From assembly GCA_021778575.1 (NCBI GenBank), contig JAJYCH010000354.1:1-5679 (forward strand): a stretch of 5,679 bases of DNA. Reading direction: 5' to 3'. Made by a program: the position numbers and the translations under genes. The notes beneath the pieces were generated by a model. The model was given only the letters and a program-made list of their open reading frames with translations. It searched no databases and was not told where the DNA came from. Positions 1-5,109 of this stretch are shown one piece after another; position 1 is the first letter of the stretch, and each line of letters starts with the position of its first letter. Source of the stretch: Planctomycetota bacterium. GTDB lineage: Bacteria; Planctomycetota; Planctomycetia; Isosphaerales; Isosphaeraceae.

Positions 1-61
1 ACCAGGCGAACCAGAGCGACTGGAGAACCAGGATGGCGACCACGACGAACGGGATCGCCAC
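1..61 (-). CDS. Possible start of a membrane protein, cut by the left edge
   Basis: On the minus strand, 20 nt after the stop of the dehydratase gene, a GTG at 61-59 opens a frame of 20 codons that runs off the window. Its translation is MAIPFVVVAILVLQSLWFAW, strongly hydrophobic and like a first transmembrane helix or uncleaved signal anchor. Spacing and orientation would place it in the same transcription unit as the dehydratase. The ribosome binding site is poor (only a GGA-like stretch), and none of the three minus-strand frames has a stop in this short stretch, so the hydrophobic pattern is the only real support. A sugar transporter would fit next to a hexonate dehydratase, but nothing in the visible residues shows this. 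Confidence 0.3.
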   Translation of the reverse strand, partial: MAIPFVVVAILVLQSLWFAW

Positions 62-81
62 CGAGTTTCCAGCCGCGGGCT

Positions 82-1638
82 TCAAAGCTGGGGTCCGATG
101 AACCAAGGGGCGAACTCCTCCTCGCCGATCCCGGCGGCCTCGCTCTTGGTCCGGGTCCCGTCGGCGACTTGCAGGATCAGCTCGAACAACCGACGGCCAG
201 CCTCCTCGACCGACTCGCCATCAAGGATCGTCCCGGCGTTGATGTCCATGTCGTCGATCATCTGGTCGAACATCGGCGTGTTCGTCGCCAGCTTGATGCA
301 CGGGGTGGGCTTGAGCCCCAGAACACTCCCGCGACCGGTCGTGAACACCAGGACATTGGCCCCACCGGCGACCAACCCCGTTGTGCAGACCGGATCAAAC
401 CCCGGCGTATCCATGAAGACCAGCCCCGGCCCATCGACCCGCTCCGCGAAACCGACGACGTCGACCAACGGGCTCGATCCGGCCTTGGCCAGAGCACCCA
501 GCGACTTCTCGTAAATGGTCGTCAGTCCCCCCGCCTTGTTGCCCGGCGACGGATTATTGTTCAGCTCGGCCCCAAAGATCCCGGCGTACCATTCCCACCA
601 CTTGATCCGCTCGACAAGCTTCTCGCCCACCGCGCGACTGACCGCGCGTCGGGTCAGAAGATGCTCGGCCCCATAGATTTCGGACGTTTCGCCGAGGACC
701 GCCGTACCACCTTGAGCGATCAGGAGATCGGCCGCCACGCCGAGCGCAGGATTGGCGGTCACTCCCGAGTTCCCGTCCGAGCCGCCGCACTCCATGGCCA
801 GGCAAAGCTTCGACGCCGGCTGTTCGGTCCGGACGCAGGCGTTGGCCTCGGGCAAGACGTCGTGAACTGCCTTGACGACCGCCTCGATCGTCTTGGTGAT
901 CCCGCCTTGCTCCTGGATGTTGATCACCCGGGGGCGTCGTTTGGGTTCGTTTTTGCCGGTTCGCGCGCTCAGGTCGTGGATCTCGACCAGTTCTCGGGCC
1001 TGGCTGACCTCGCAACCCAGACCGACGAGCACGCAGGCGGCGACGTTCGGGTGGTTGGCGAACCCGGCCAGAACCCGTTCGAGCTGGATGTGATCCTTCC
1101 CCCGGGTCGGCATCCCGCAACCCCCTTTGTGGGTGATCGCGAAGATTCCGTCGACGTTGGGGTACTGAGCCTGCCAGGCGCCGTCGCGAAACCGCACGGC
1201 GACGGCCCGCGAGGTGCTCGCCGAGCAATTCACGGCGCTGATGACGGCGACGTAATTCCGGGTGCCGACCCGTCCATCGTCGCGAAGATAGCCGCGAAAG
1301 GTCCGGTTCTCGAACGCCGGTTGAGCCGGGGCCGGCTCGGACGCGTAAGCATAATCGCGGTCGAACAGGTCGGCCGTGATGTTGTGAACATGGACGAGCG
1401 ACCCGCTCGGAATCGGCATCGAGGCGAAGCCGATGATCTGCCCATACTTCCGGACCGGCTCGCCCGGTGAAATATCCCCGAGAGCGATCTTGTGTCCCAG
1501 CCCGATCGGTTCGAGAGCCCTGACGGTTCGTCCGCCGACTTCCAGTGCGAAACCCTTGGGGATCGGCCGGGCGGCGACCGCCACGTTGTCATCCCCCCGA
1601 AGCAAGACCGCCCGACGTCCTTCGCTCGCCGTCGCCAT
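82..1638 (-). CDS. uxaA: Altronate dehydratase family protein (UxaA/GarD family)
   Basis: This 518-aa cytoplasmic protein belongs to the UxaA/GarD iron-dependent sugar-acid dehydratases. UxaA converts D-altronate to 2-keto-3-deoxy-gluconate in hexuronate breakdown; GarD acts on galactarate. The N-terminal SAF domain covers about residues 10-86, starts with DDNVAVA and ends in HVHN (83-86), resembling the HVHAHN of E. coli UxaA. The catalytic domain follows from about 115: DDGRVGTRNYV (120-130), HKGGCGM (170-176), GLGCE (206-210), ECGGSDGNSGVTANPALG (283-300), NNPSPGNKAGG (361-371) and FTTGRG (432-437). The stretches around GAEHLL and KAGSS look closer to UxaA than to GarD, but length lies near GarD (about 523) and between the two, so the substrate is not settled. 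The ATG at 1638 is chosen because the SAF domain begins a few residues later; the ribosome binding site is weak (AAAGGG, 12 nt upstream). It is transcribed divergently from the nuclease-like genes. Confidence 0.9.
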   Translation of the reverse strand: MATASEGRRAVLLRGDDNVAVAARPIPKGFALEVGGRTVRALEPIGLGHKIALGDISPGEPVRKYGQIIGFASMPIPSGSLVHVHNITADLFDRDYAYASEPAPAQPAFENRTFRGYLRDDGRVGTRNYVAVISAVNCSASTSRAVAVRFRDGAWQAQYPNVDGIFAITHKGGCGMPTRGKDHIQLERVLAGFANHPNVAACVLVGLGCEVSQARELVEIHDLSARTGKNEPKRRPRVINIQEQGGITKTIEAVVKAVHDVLPEANACVRTEQPASKLCLAMECGGSDGNSGVTANPALGVAADLLIAQGGTAVLGETSEIYGAEHLLTRRAVSRAVGEKLVERIKWWEWYAGIFGAELNNNPSPGNKAGGLTTIYEKSLGALAKAGSSPLVDVVGFAERVDGPGLVFMDTPGFDPVCTTGLVAGGANVLVFTTGRGSVLGLKPTPCIKLATNTPMFDQMIDDMDINAGTILDGESVEEAGRRLFELILQVADGTRTKSEAAGIGEEEFAPWFIGPQL

Positions 1639-1698
1639 GATAGAGGAAGGCCCTTTCGAGTCGCTACTTCGGGGAGTTCTTGAAGATTCGATTCGCCC

Positions 1699-1727
1699 AG
1701 TCTAAATCGTCGGGCGGCATTTGAGAA
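1699..1727 (-). promoter_or_regulatory. Candidate promoter of the dehydratase gene
   Basis: Read on the minus strand, TTCTCA (1727-1722) is followed after exactly 17 bp by TAGACT (1704-1699). Each matches the sigma-70 consensus hexamers at 4 of 6 positions. It lies about 60 nt before the dehydratase start. A match of this quality can occur by chance in 180 bp. Confidence 0.3.
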
Positions 1728-1771
1728 GCGGGGGGATGGACTTTCGGGTGTCGCGGTGGTGACGGATGATC

Positions 1772-1777
1772 TATGAT
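1772..1777 (+). promoter_or_regulatory. Candidate -10 box (TATGAT) of the first Uma2 gene
   Basis: TATGAT matches the sigma-70 -10 consensus at 5 of 6 positions and lies 43 nt before the ATG at 1821. No good -35 hexamer is seen at 16-18 bp. The same hexamer sits at nearly the same distance before the second Uma2 gene and directly before the tRNA-like gene, which strengthens the call. The ATG inside this box also opens an in-frame upstream extension of the gene, which is not believed. Confidence 0.5.
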
Positions 1778-1805
1778 AGGGCCAGGCCAGTACCTCCGGC
1801 CGTAC

Positions 1806-1813
1806 GGAGAGGA
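1806..1813 (+). promoter_or_regulatory. Ribosome binding site deciding the start of the first Uma2 gene
   Basis: GGAGAGGA ends 7 nt before the ATG at 1821. This places the start here and not at the in-frame ATG at 1773, which lies inside a -10 box and has no ribosome binding site. Confidence 0.75.
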
Positions 1814-1820
1814 TCAGTCG

Positions 1821-2495
1821 ATGACCACGACCACCACAGTCCGACCAGTCGATGAGCCGATCCTGAGAACACCGACCCTCGCTGACGTCGAGGCGAGACT
1901 CCAGGTTCCTGCCGACCGCATTCTGCTTCATCCCACACCGGGCACCGCGACTGTCGATGATGTTGTCGCGATTCGCAATCGCGAGCGGAGGATTTGCGAA
2001 CTTGTCGATGGCGTCCTGGTGGAGAAGACGATGGGCTTTCGGGAGTCGGTCTTTGCCTGCGTCCTGATCCAGATCCTGAAGAATTACGTCGATCAGCACC
2101 GATCGGGCCTGATCGCCGGCCCTGACGGCATGATGACTCTCGCCCCCGGCCTAGTCAGGATTCCCGACGTCTCATTCGTCTCCCGCGACCAGTTTCCTTC
2201 AGGACGCCCGGGAAACGAGCCGGTGCCTCGCCTCATTCCCAACCTTGCGGTGGAAATCCTGAGCCCCGGTAATAGCCCGGCCGAGATGGACCAGAAGCTC
2301 CGCGACTATTTCGCCGCAGGCTCCCAGCTCGTCTGGTATCTCGACCCATCCGACCGGACGGTCCGTGTTTACCGGAGCCCGGAAAACTTCATCGTGCTCG
2401 ACGAGTCGGGTACGCTCGACGGTGAGGAGGTTCTGCCCGGATTCAGGCTGCCGATCAGCGAGTGGTTCTCGCGTGCCGAGCGACCGTTCGATTGA
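1821..2495 (+). CDS. Uma2 family (DUF820) putative restriction endonuclease-fold protein, copy 1
   Basis: This 224-aa protein carries the PD-(D/E)XK nuclease-like core of the Uma2/DUF820 family: ELVDGVLVEK (60-69), RIPDVSF (113-119), LAVEILSP (142-149), then a Lys in the helix DQKLRDYFAAG (157-167), and the strand VWYLDP (171-176) typical of the family. Candidate catalytic residues are E60, D116, E145 and K159; all are present, so the fold looks intact. A region of about 40 residues before the core (LQVPADRI and PTPGTATVDDV) is shared with the neighbouring copy. The family is strongly expanded in cyanobacteria and planctomycetes, is usually annotated as endonuclease, and has no firmly known cellular role. 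There is no methyltransferase partner, so a classical restriction system is not supported. It is followed after 60 bp by a paralogue on the same strand. Confidence 0.88.
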   Translation: MTTTTTVRPVDEPILRTPTLADVEARLQVPADRILLHPTPGTATVDDVVAIRNRERRICELVDGVLVEKTMGFRESVFACVLIQILKNYVDQHRSGLIAGPDGMMTLAPGLVRIPDVSFVSRDQFPSGRPGNEPVPRLIPNLAVEILSPGNSPAEMDQKLRDYFAAGSQLVWYLDPSDRTVRVYRSPENFIVLDESGTLDGEEVLPGFRLPISEWFSRAERPFD

Positions 2496-2504
2496 TCGAT
2501 CCTG

Positions 2505-2510
2505 TATGAT
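2505..2510 (+). promoter_or_regulatory. Candidate -10 box (TATGAT) of the second Uma2 gene
   Basis: TATGAT lies in the 60-bp gap between the two Uma2 genes, 45 nt before the ATG at 2556. Placement mirrors the box of the first copy (43 nt), suggesting the promoter was duplicated with the gene and that the second copy can be transcribed by itself. No convincing -35 hexamer is seen. Confidence 0.45.
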
Positions 2511-2542
2511 GGTCGACGATCCTCCCCCACAGGTCGCGAACC

Positions 2543-2548
2543 AGAGGA
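2543..2548 (+). promoter_or_regulatory. Ribosome binding site of the second Uma2 gene
   Basis: AGAGGA ends 7 nt before the ATG at 2556, the same core and spacing as in the first copy, which supports equivalent starts for both paralogues. Confidence 0.7.
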
Positions 2549-2555
2549 CCCATCA

Positions 2556-3227
2556 ATGGCCACGGTGACCGCGCCGGAAACTTCCTCCGGACTCTTGACC
2601 AGAACTCCAAGCCTGGCCGACCTCCAGGCCCAGCTCCAGGTTCCCGCCGATCGGATCTTGATCCGCCCCACGCCCGGGACCGCGACCGTCGCCGACGTGA
2701 TCGCGATCCACGACCGCGAGAATCGGCTCTGCGAGCTGGTCGACGGAGTCCTGGTGGAGAAGGCGATGGGGTTCAAGGAGTCGCGACTCGCCCTGGTCCT
2801 GGGCTACATCCTCGAATCCTATCTTGAGAATCGCGATCTCGGGATGGTTCTGGGCGTGGATGGGATGTACCGACTCAATCCGACCTTGGTTCGAATTCCC
2901 GACATTTCGTTTATCTCCTGGGATCAGTTGCCCGGTCGCGAGTATCCCGACGAAAAAGTTCCGTCACTTCATCCCGATCTGGCCGTCGAGGTTCTGAGCG
3001 CCAGCAGTACACCGGCTGAGATGCAGCAGAAGCTTCTGGACTACTTCGCCGCCGGTGCCCGTCTGGTCTGGTATCTCGATCCTGTCGACCGCTCGGCTCG
3101 CGTCCACACTTCAACCGATTCGATGACTCTGCTCGATGAAACGGGGGTTCTCGAAGGCGGTGAAGTTCTGCCGGGATTCCGCCTGGTGATCCGGGATTGG
3201 TTCGATCGGGCCTTACGGAAGGCTTGA
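2556..3227 (+). CDS. Uma2 family (DUF820) putative restriction endonuclease-fold protein, copy 2
   Basis: This 223-aa paralogue of the preceding gene aligns without any gap, and by hand count about 131 of 223 positions are identical. The candidate nuclease residues fall at the same numbers: E60 in ELVDGVLVEK, D116 in RIPDISF, E145 in LAVEVLS and K159 in MQQKLLDYFAAG. Identity is concentrated in residues 21-70, 111-118, 141-180 and 200-210. Residues 77-100, 122-132 and 181-198 differ most, which would fit changed target or partner specificity around a fixed core. The family Pro after ExLS is replaced here by Ala (LSAS, 147-150). It has its own ribosome binding site and probably its own promoter. 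As for the first copy, nuclease activity is inferred from the fold and not demonstrated. Confidence 0.88.
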   Translation: MATVTAPETSSGLLTRTPSLADLQAQLQVPADRILIRPTPGTATVADVIAIHDRENRLCELVDGVLVEKAMGFKESRLALVLGYILESYLENRDLGMVLGVDGMYRLNPTLVRIPDISFISWDQLPGREYPDEKVPSLHPDLAVEVLSASSTPAEMQQKLLDYFAAGARLVWYLDPVDRSARVHTSTDSMTLLDETGVLEGGEVLPGFRLVIRDWFDRALRKA

Positions 3228-3293
3228 ACAACTTTGGGCCTGGTCGCAACGACGATTCAAAGGCGATTGGAAGGATTCTCCCTGGAAATTAAC

Positions 3294-3300
3294 GAGGAAA
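3294..3300 (+). promoter_or_regulatory. Ribosome binding site of the small secreted-protein gene
   Basis: GAGGAAA ends 5 nt before the ATG at 3306 and supports this short gene as really translated. Confidence 0.6.
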
Positions 3301-3305
3301 CCTGA

Positions 3306-3656
3306 ATGAAGGCTCTCGTCCGATTCTCGACGGTTCGTTTCAGAATCTACGTCCTGGGCCTCAGTGCCTTTCTGGCGGTCGGCGCTCCGGCACCCGGCGA
3401 TGAGCCAGGACCGCCAAAGTCTGCTCGGGAGAAACCCGATTCATCCTTCTGGCTGCTGCGGCCCGTCGTCCTCAAGTCGCTCCAGACCAATTTGATCGTC
3501 GATGGCAAACCGGTGCCAATGCCCGAAGGCCGCGCCTGGTATCGCGAACTGCTCGTCCTGTTCGGACAGAAGCGTCCCTATCGGGATCACCAAACCGCCG
3601 ACGGTACCCGCCGAGTTGGCCTGAAGATGCCTGAGATCCCGTTGACGGCCCGCTAA
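3306..3656 (+). CDS. Small exported protein of unknown function
   Basis: I do not recognise this 116-aa protein. The N-terminus has positive residues (K2, R6, R11, R13), then a hydrophobic stretch at about 14-28 (IYVLGLSAFLAVGAPA) ending in an Ala-x-Ala-like site near 27-29, as in a Sec signal peptide. A low-complexity Pro/Gly/charged linker follows (30-46), then a compact mature part of about 70 residues with SSFWLLRPVVLKSLQ (46-60) and LIVDGKPVPMPEGRAWYREL (63-82). There is no Cys, so it is not a lipoprotein. It lies 78 bp after the second Uma2 gene on the same strand; no clear promoter is seen in the gap. The signal sequence, the good ribosome binding site and the absence of a better frame argue that it is real. 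Confidence 0.65.
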   Translation: MKALVRFSTVRFRIYVLGLSAFLAVGAPAPGDEPGPPKSAREKPDSSFWLLRPVVLKSLQTNLIVDGKPVPMPEGRAWYRELLVLFGQKRPYRDHQTADGTRRVGLKMPEIPLTAR

Positions 3657-3703
3657 ACTCTCCGTGAACACGCCAGGCAACTTGTCGGTCTGATGAAGAA
3701 TTC

Positions 3704-3730
3704 CGCCACCTCCAAAATGGCGCTTTTCTT
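3704..3730 (+). terminator. Weak terminator-like hairpin after the small exported-protein gene
   Basis: CGCCA (3704-3708) pairs with TGGCG (3718-3722) across a 9-nt loop, followed by CTTTTCTT. The stem has only 5 bp, so it would be a weak intrinsic terminator, but its place fits: about 50 nt after the stop at 3656 and just before the next promoter-like box. Confidence 0.4.
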
Positions 3731-3746
3731 CGCCCGCTCCTTCCGC

Positions 3747-3752
3747 TATGAT
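3747..3752 (+). promoter_or_regulatory. Candidate -10 box (TATGAT) of the tRNA-like gene
   Basis: TATGAT ends 5 nt before the first base of the acceptor stem at 3758, so transcription would start at or very close to the mature 5' end. A T-rich stretch, TTTTCT (3724-3729), lies 17 bp upstream but matches the -35 consensus poorly and overlaps the tail of the preceding hairpin. Confidence 0.5.
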
Positions 3753-3757
3753 ACGTT

Positions 3758-3831
3758 TGCGTCGTGGAGCAGTGGCTAGCTCGACCGGGCTAATCCCCCG
3801 GAAGGCGTGGGTTCGATTCCTGCCGGCGCGA
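3758..3831 (+). tRNA. tRNA-like gene, apparent anticodon AAU (Ile, atypical) or tRNA pseudogene
   Basis: A complete cloverleaf of 74 nt can be drawn. The acceptor stem TGCGTCG (3758-3764) pairs with CGGCGCG (3824-3830) at all 7 positions, two of them G-U. The D arm is GAGC/GCTC (3767-3782) with loop AGTGGCTA. The anticodon stem is CCGGG/CCCGG (3785-3801) with loop CTAATCC. The variable loop is AAGGC, and the T arm is GTGGG-TTCGATT-CCTGC (3807-3823). Tertiary positions fit a tRNA: T8, A14, G15 with C48, GG in the D loop, and TTCGA in the T loop. Odd points are a U-G first pair, two bases instead of one between D and anticodon stems, C at position 37 where a purine is usual, and an AAU anticodon, where bacterial isoleucine tRNAs normally have GAU or modified CAU. 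CCA is not encoded. It lies alone between a -10 box and a strong terminator. A degenerate tRNA or a tRNA-like RNA with another role is possible. Confidence 0.65.
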
Positions 3832-3857
3832 TCTCAGATGGAATTGTCTCCGTAATG

Positions 3858-3890
3858 GCCCGGCCCTTCGAGGGTCGGGCGAATTTATTT
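3858..3890 (+). terminator. Intrinsic terminator of the tRNA-like transcript
   Basis: GCCCGGCCC (3858-3866) pairs with GGGTCGGGC (3872-3880) over 9 bp with one G-T pair and a TTCGA loop, followed by GAATTTATTT. It begins 26 nt after the tRNA-like gene and precedes the decarboxylase leader, so it closes a short non-coding transcription unit of roughly 130 nt. Confidence 0.7.
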
Positions 3891-3931
3891 CCGGGCTGTT
3901 CCCGCCTGTCTCTTTTCCCGTTCTCCAGGTC

Positions 3932-3948
3932 GGTTCGCCGGTCGAACC
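3932..3948 (+). other. Leader hairpin before the arginine decarboxylase gene
   Basis: GGTTCG (3932-3937) pairs with CGAACC (3943-3948) around the loop CCGGT, followed by TCTTTG. The 9-mer CGCCGGTCG over this loop (3936-3944) recurs exactly 30 bp later (3966-3974), touching the ribosome binding site. It may be a small regulatory hairpin or chance in GC-rich DNA. Confidence 0.3.
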
Positions 3949-3973
3949 TCTTTGCCCAAGAGTTCCGCCGGTC

Positions 3974-3980
3974 GGGGAGG
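3974..3980 (+). promoter_or_regulatory. Ribosome binding site of the arginine decarboxylase gene
   Basis: GGGGAGG is the only strong Shine-Dalgarno sequence before this gene. It overlaps a possible GTG start at 3980, so initiation there cannot use it. The ATG at 3995 is 14 nt away, which is long but workable, so the ATG is preferred. Confidence 0.6.
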
Positions 3981-3994
3981 TGATCAACAAGACG

Positions 3995-4540
3995 ATGTAT
4001 GTACCGAAACAGCTCTTCTTCACCAAGGGTGTCGGCGTCCACCGCGAGAAGCTGACCAGCTTCGAGATGGCCCTCCGCGATGGCGGGATCGCCTGCTATA
4101 ACCTCGTCCGGGTTTCGAGCATCTTCCCGCCCAATTGCGAGGAAATCTCGATCGAACAAGGGCTCCCCCAGATGCCCCCCGGCGCGATCGTTCACGTCGT
4201 CATGAGCGAGTGCGCCACGGCCGAGCCCAACCGACTGATCGCTGCCAGCGTCGGTGTCGCCAAGCCTCGCGACCGGAGCACGTTCGGCTATCTCAGCGAG
4301 CACCACGCCTACGGCCAGACCGCCAAGTACGCCGCCGACTACGCCGAGGATCTCGCGGCCGAGATGCTCGCGACCGTGCTGGGCGTCGAGTTCAACCCGA
4401 ACTCCTCCTGGGACGAGAAGCGCGAAATCTGGCGGATCGCCGACGTGATCTACCAGACCAAGGAAGTGACCGCCACGGCCGTTGGCCACAAGGATGGTCT
4501 CTGGACGACCGTCATCGCCGCTGCCATCCTGCTGCCTTGA
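3995..4540 (+). CDS. pdaD: Pyruvoyl-dependent arginine decarboxylase
   Basis: This 181-aa protein belongs to the self-processing pyruvoyl arginine decarboxylases, which turn arginine into agmatine, the first step of arginine-derived polyamine synthesis. NLVRVSSIFPP (36-46) corresponds to the NLIRISSIMPP region of the Methanocaldococcus jannaschii enzyme; cleavage would occur between S41 and S42, giving a 41-residue beta chain and an alpha chain starting with the pyruvoyl group. E102 in GYLSEHHAYG (98-107) aligns with the catalytic Glu of the archaeal enzyme (GLIMEYEG). Other family marks are TKGVGVHREKLTSFEMALRD (10-29), MPPGAIVHVVMSE (60-72), AASVGVAKP (83-91) and HKDGLWTTVIAAAILLP (165-181). 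Length is normal (about 160-190 aa). A GTG at 3980 would add five residues but overlaps the ribosome binding site. The gene follows a tRNA-like unit with its own terminator, so it needs its own promoter, which I could not identify. A deoxyhypusine synthase homologue downstream fits a polyamine role. Confidence 0.92.
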   Translation: MYVPKQLFFTKGVGVHREKLTSFEMALRDGGIACYNLVRVSSIFPPNCEEISIEQGLPQMPPGAIVHVVMSECATAEPNRLIAASVGVAKPRDRSTFGYLSEHHAYGQTAKYAADYAEDLAAEMLATVLGVEFNPNSSWDEKREIWRIADVIYQTKEVTATAVGHKDGLWTTVIAAAILLP

Positions 4541-4555
4541 TCCGTCCCTCGCCCG

Positions 4556-4613
4556 CCCCGGACAGCCGGTGTCGGGCCGGTTCGAAATTTTCCGGAAGGT
4601 CGCCGGTCCGGGG
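4556..4613 (+). repeat. Inverted repeat in the 160-bp gap after the decarboxylase gene
   Basis: CCCCGGAC (4556-4563) and its exact complement GTCCGGGG (4606-4613) flank 42 nt that also contain CCGG three times. RNA from this gap could fold into a long stem. It is followed by GAAAATA and not a T-run, so it does not look like a plus-strand terminator. It could be an mRNA-processing or stability element between two operon genes, or the upstream part of a promoter region for the 135-aa gene. Confidence 0.35.
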
Positions 4614-4686
4614 AAAATAGTCGGGCGGCAGTCGCGAATCACTCTCGATCCGAGGTAATCCGCGGGAACGATCCACGCGAACCGTC

Positions 4687-4692
4687 GAGGAG
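4687..4692 (+). promoter_or_regulatory. Ribosome binding site of the 135-aa gene
   Basis: GAGGAG ends 8 nt before the ATG at 4701 and fixes that start. Confidence 0.7.
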
Positions 4693-4700
4693 TTGATTCG

Positions 4701-5108
4701 ATGACATTGACCGACCTGGCCGCCGACGACGTCTTCACGACGACCGAGAACCCGCTGCTCCACGCCGCCAGGATCAAGCTTCAGTCGCTGATCGGGCTTG
4801 CCGAGGATCAGACCAGCGACGCGAGCATCGACAAGTTTCCGTCGCTCCCGGTCGTCCAGGACTATAACCAGCTTCTGGCACTGGTCCGGCGGGCGGTCCC
4901 CGAGCTGAAATTGGCGTTTCCGCCGGACATCATGACGTCGCCTCAGACCGACGACAAGTTCGCCCAGCTTGCCCGATGGTCGGTCTGGTATCACATTTTC
5001 AAGTCGTGGCGGCCGAATCCCACCACTGGCGATCCCGAACGACCGAAGCTGCTCAGCTACCGCGAATTTCTCACCCTTTGTCGCCAGATCGAGAGACTTC
5101 TGAAATAA
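4701..5108 (+). CDS. Uncharacterised 135-aa protein of the polyamine cluster
   Basis: I do not recognise this protein. It is soluble and mostly helical by eye, with no signal peptide or membrane segment. Features that could define a family are ENPLLHAARIKLQSLIGLAED (16-36), FPSLPVVQDYNQLLALVRRAVPEL (46-69), FPPDI (73-77), LARWSVWYHIFKSWRP (90-105), rich in Trp and aromatic residues, and YREFLTLCRQIERLLK (120-135), a likely amphipathic C-terminal helix with the only Cys (C127). Its stop is 1 nt before the ATG of the deoxyhypusine synthase-like gene, so the two are very probably co-transcribed and translationally coupled. The good ribosome binding site also supports it. A role as partner or regulator of the neighbouring polyamine enzymes is an inference from context; nothing in the residues suggests catalysis. 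Confidence 0.8.
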   Translation: MTLTDLAADDVFTTTENPLLHAARIKLQSLIGLAEDQTSDASIDKFPSLPVVQDYNQLLALVRRAVPELKLAFPPDIMTSPQTDDKFAQLARWSVWYHIFKSWRPNPTTGDPERPKLLSYREFLTLCRQIERLLK

Positions 5109-5109
5109 G

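Noticed and set aside
69..90. Short inverted repeat CCAGC/GCTGG near the end of the dehydratase gene as a terminator
   Set aside because: It is only 5 bp with a 13-nt loop and no T-run on either side, and it overlaps the stop codon region.
169..1470. Long plus-strand open frame of 433 codons
   Set aside because: It lies wholly antisense to the dehydratase gene, whose protein matches a known family throughout. The predicted product is Arg/Asp-rich without recognisable domains, as expected of a shadow frame in GC-rich DNA.
1773..1820. Upstream in-frame ATG extending the first Uma2 protein by 16 residues
   Set aside because: The ATG is part of the TATGAT box and has no ribosome binding site; the paralogue has no such extension and the ATG at 1821 has a clear site.
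1230..2099. Minus-strand open frame of 289 codons spanning the divergent intergenic region
   Set aside because: It overlaps the dehydratase in another frame and the first Uma2 gene in antisense; both of those are supported by family motifs.
1821..3227. Restriction-modification or defence island built on the two Uma2 genes
   Set aside because: There is no methyltransferase, specificity subunit, helicase or mobile element nearby; surrounding genes look like ordinary chromosomal metabolism.
3980..3994. GTG start adding five residues to the arginine decarboxylase
   Set aside because: The GTG overlaps the only strong Shine-Dalgarno sequence, so that site could not serve it. The ATG at 3995 begins directly at the conserved family start.
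3776..4777. Minus-strand open frame of 333 codons across the decarboxylase gene
   Set aside because: It covers the tRNA-like gene, the terminator, the whole decarboxylase gene in antisense and part of the next gene. It has no family motif and is explained by GC-rich codon bias.
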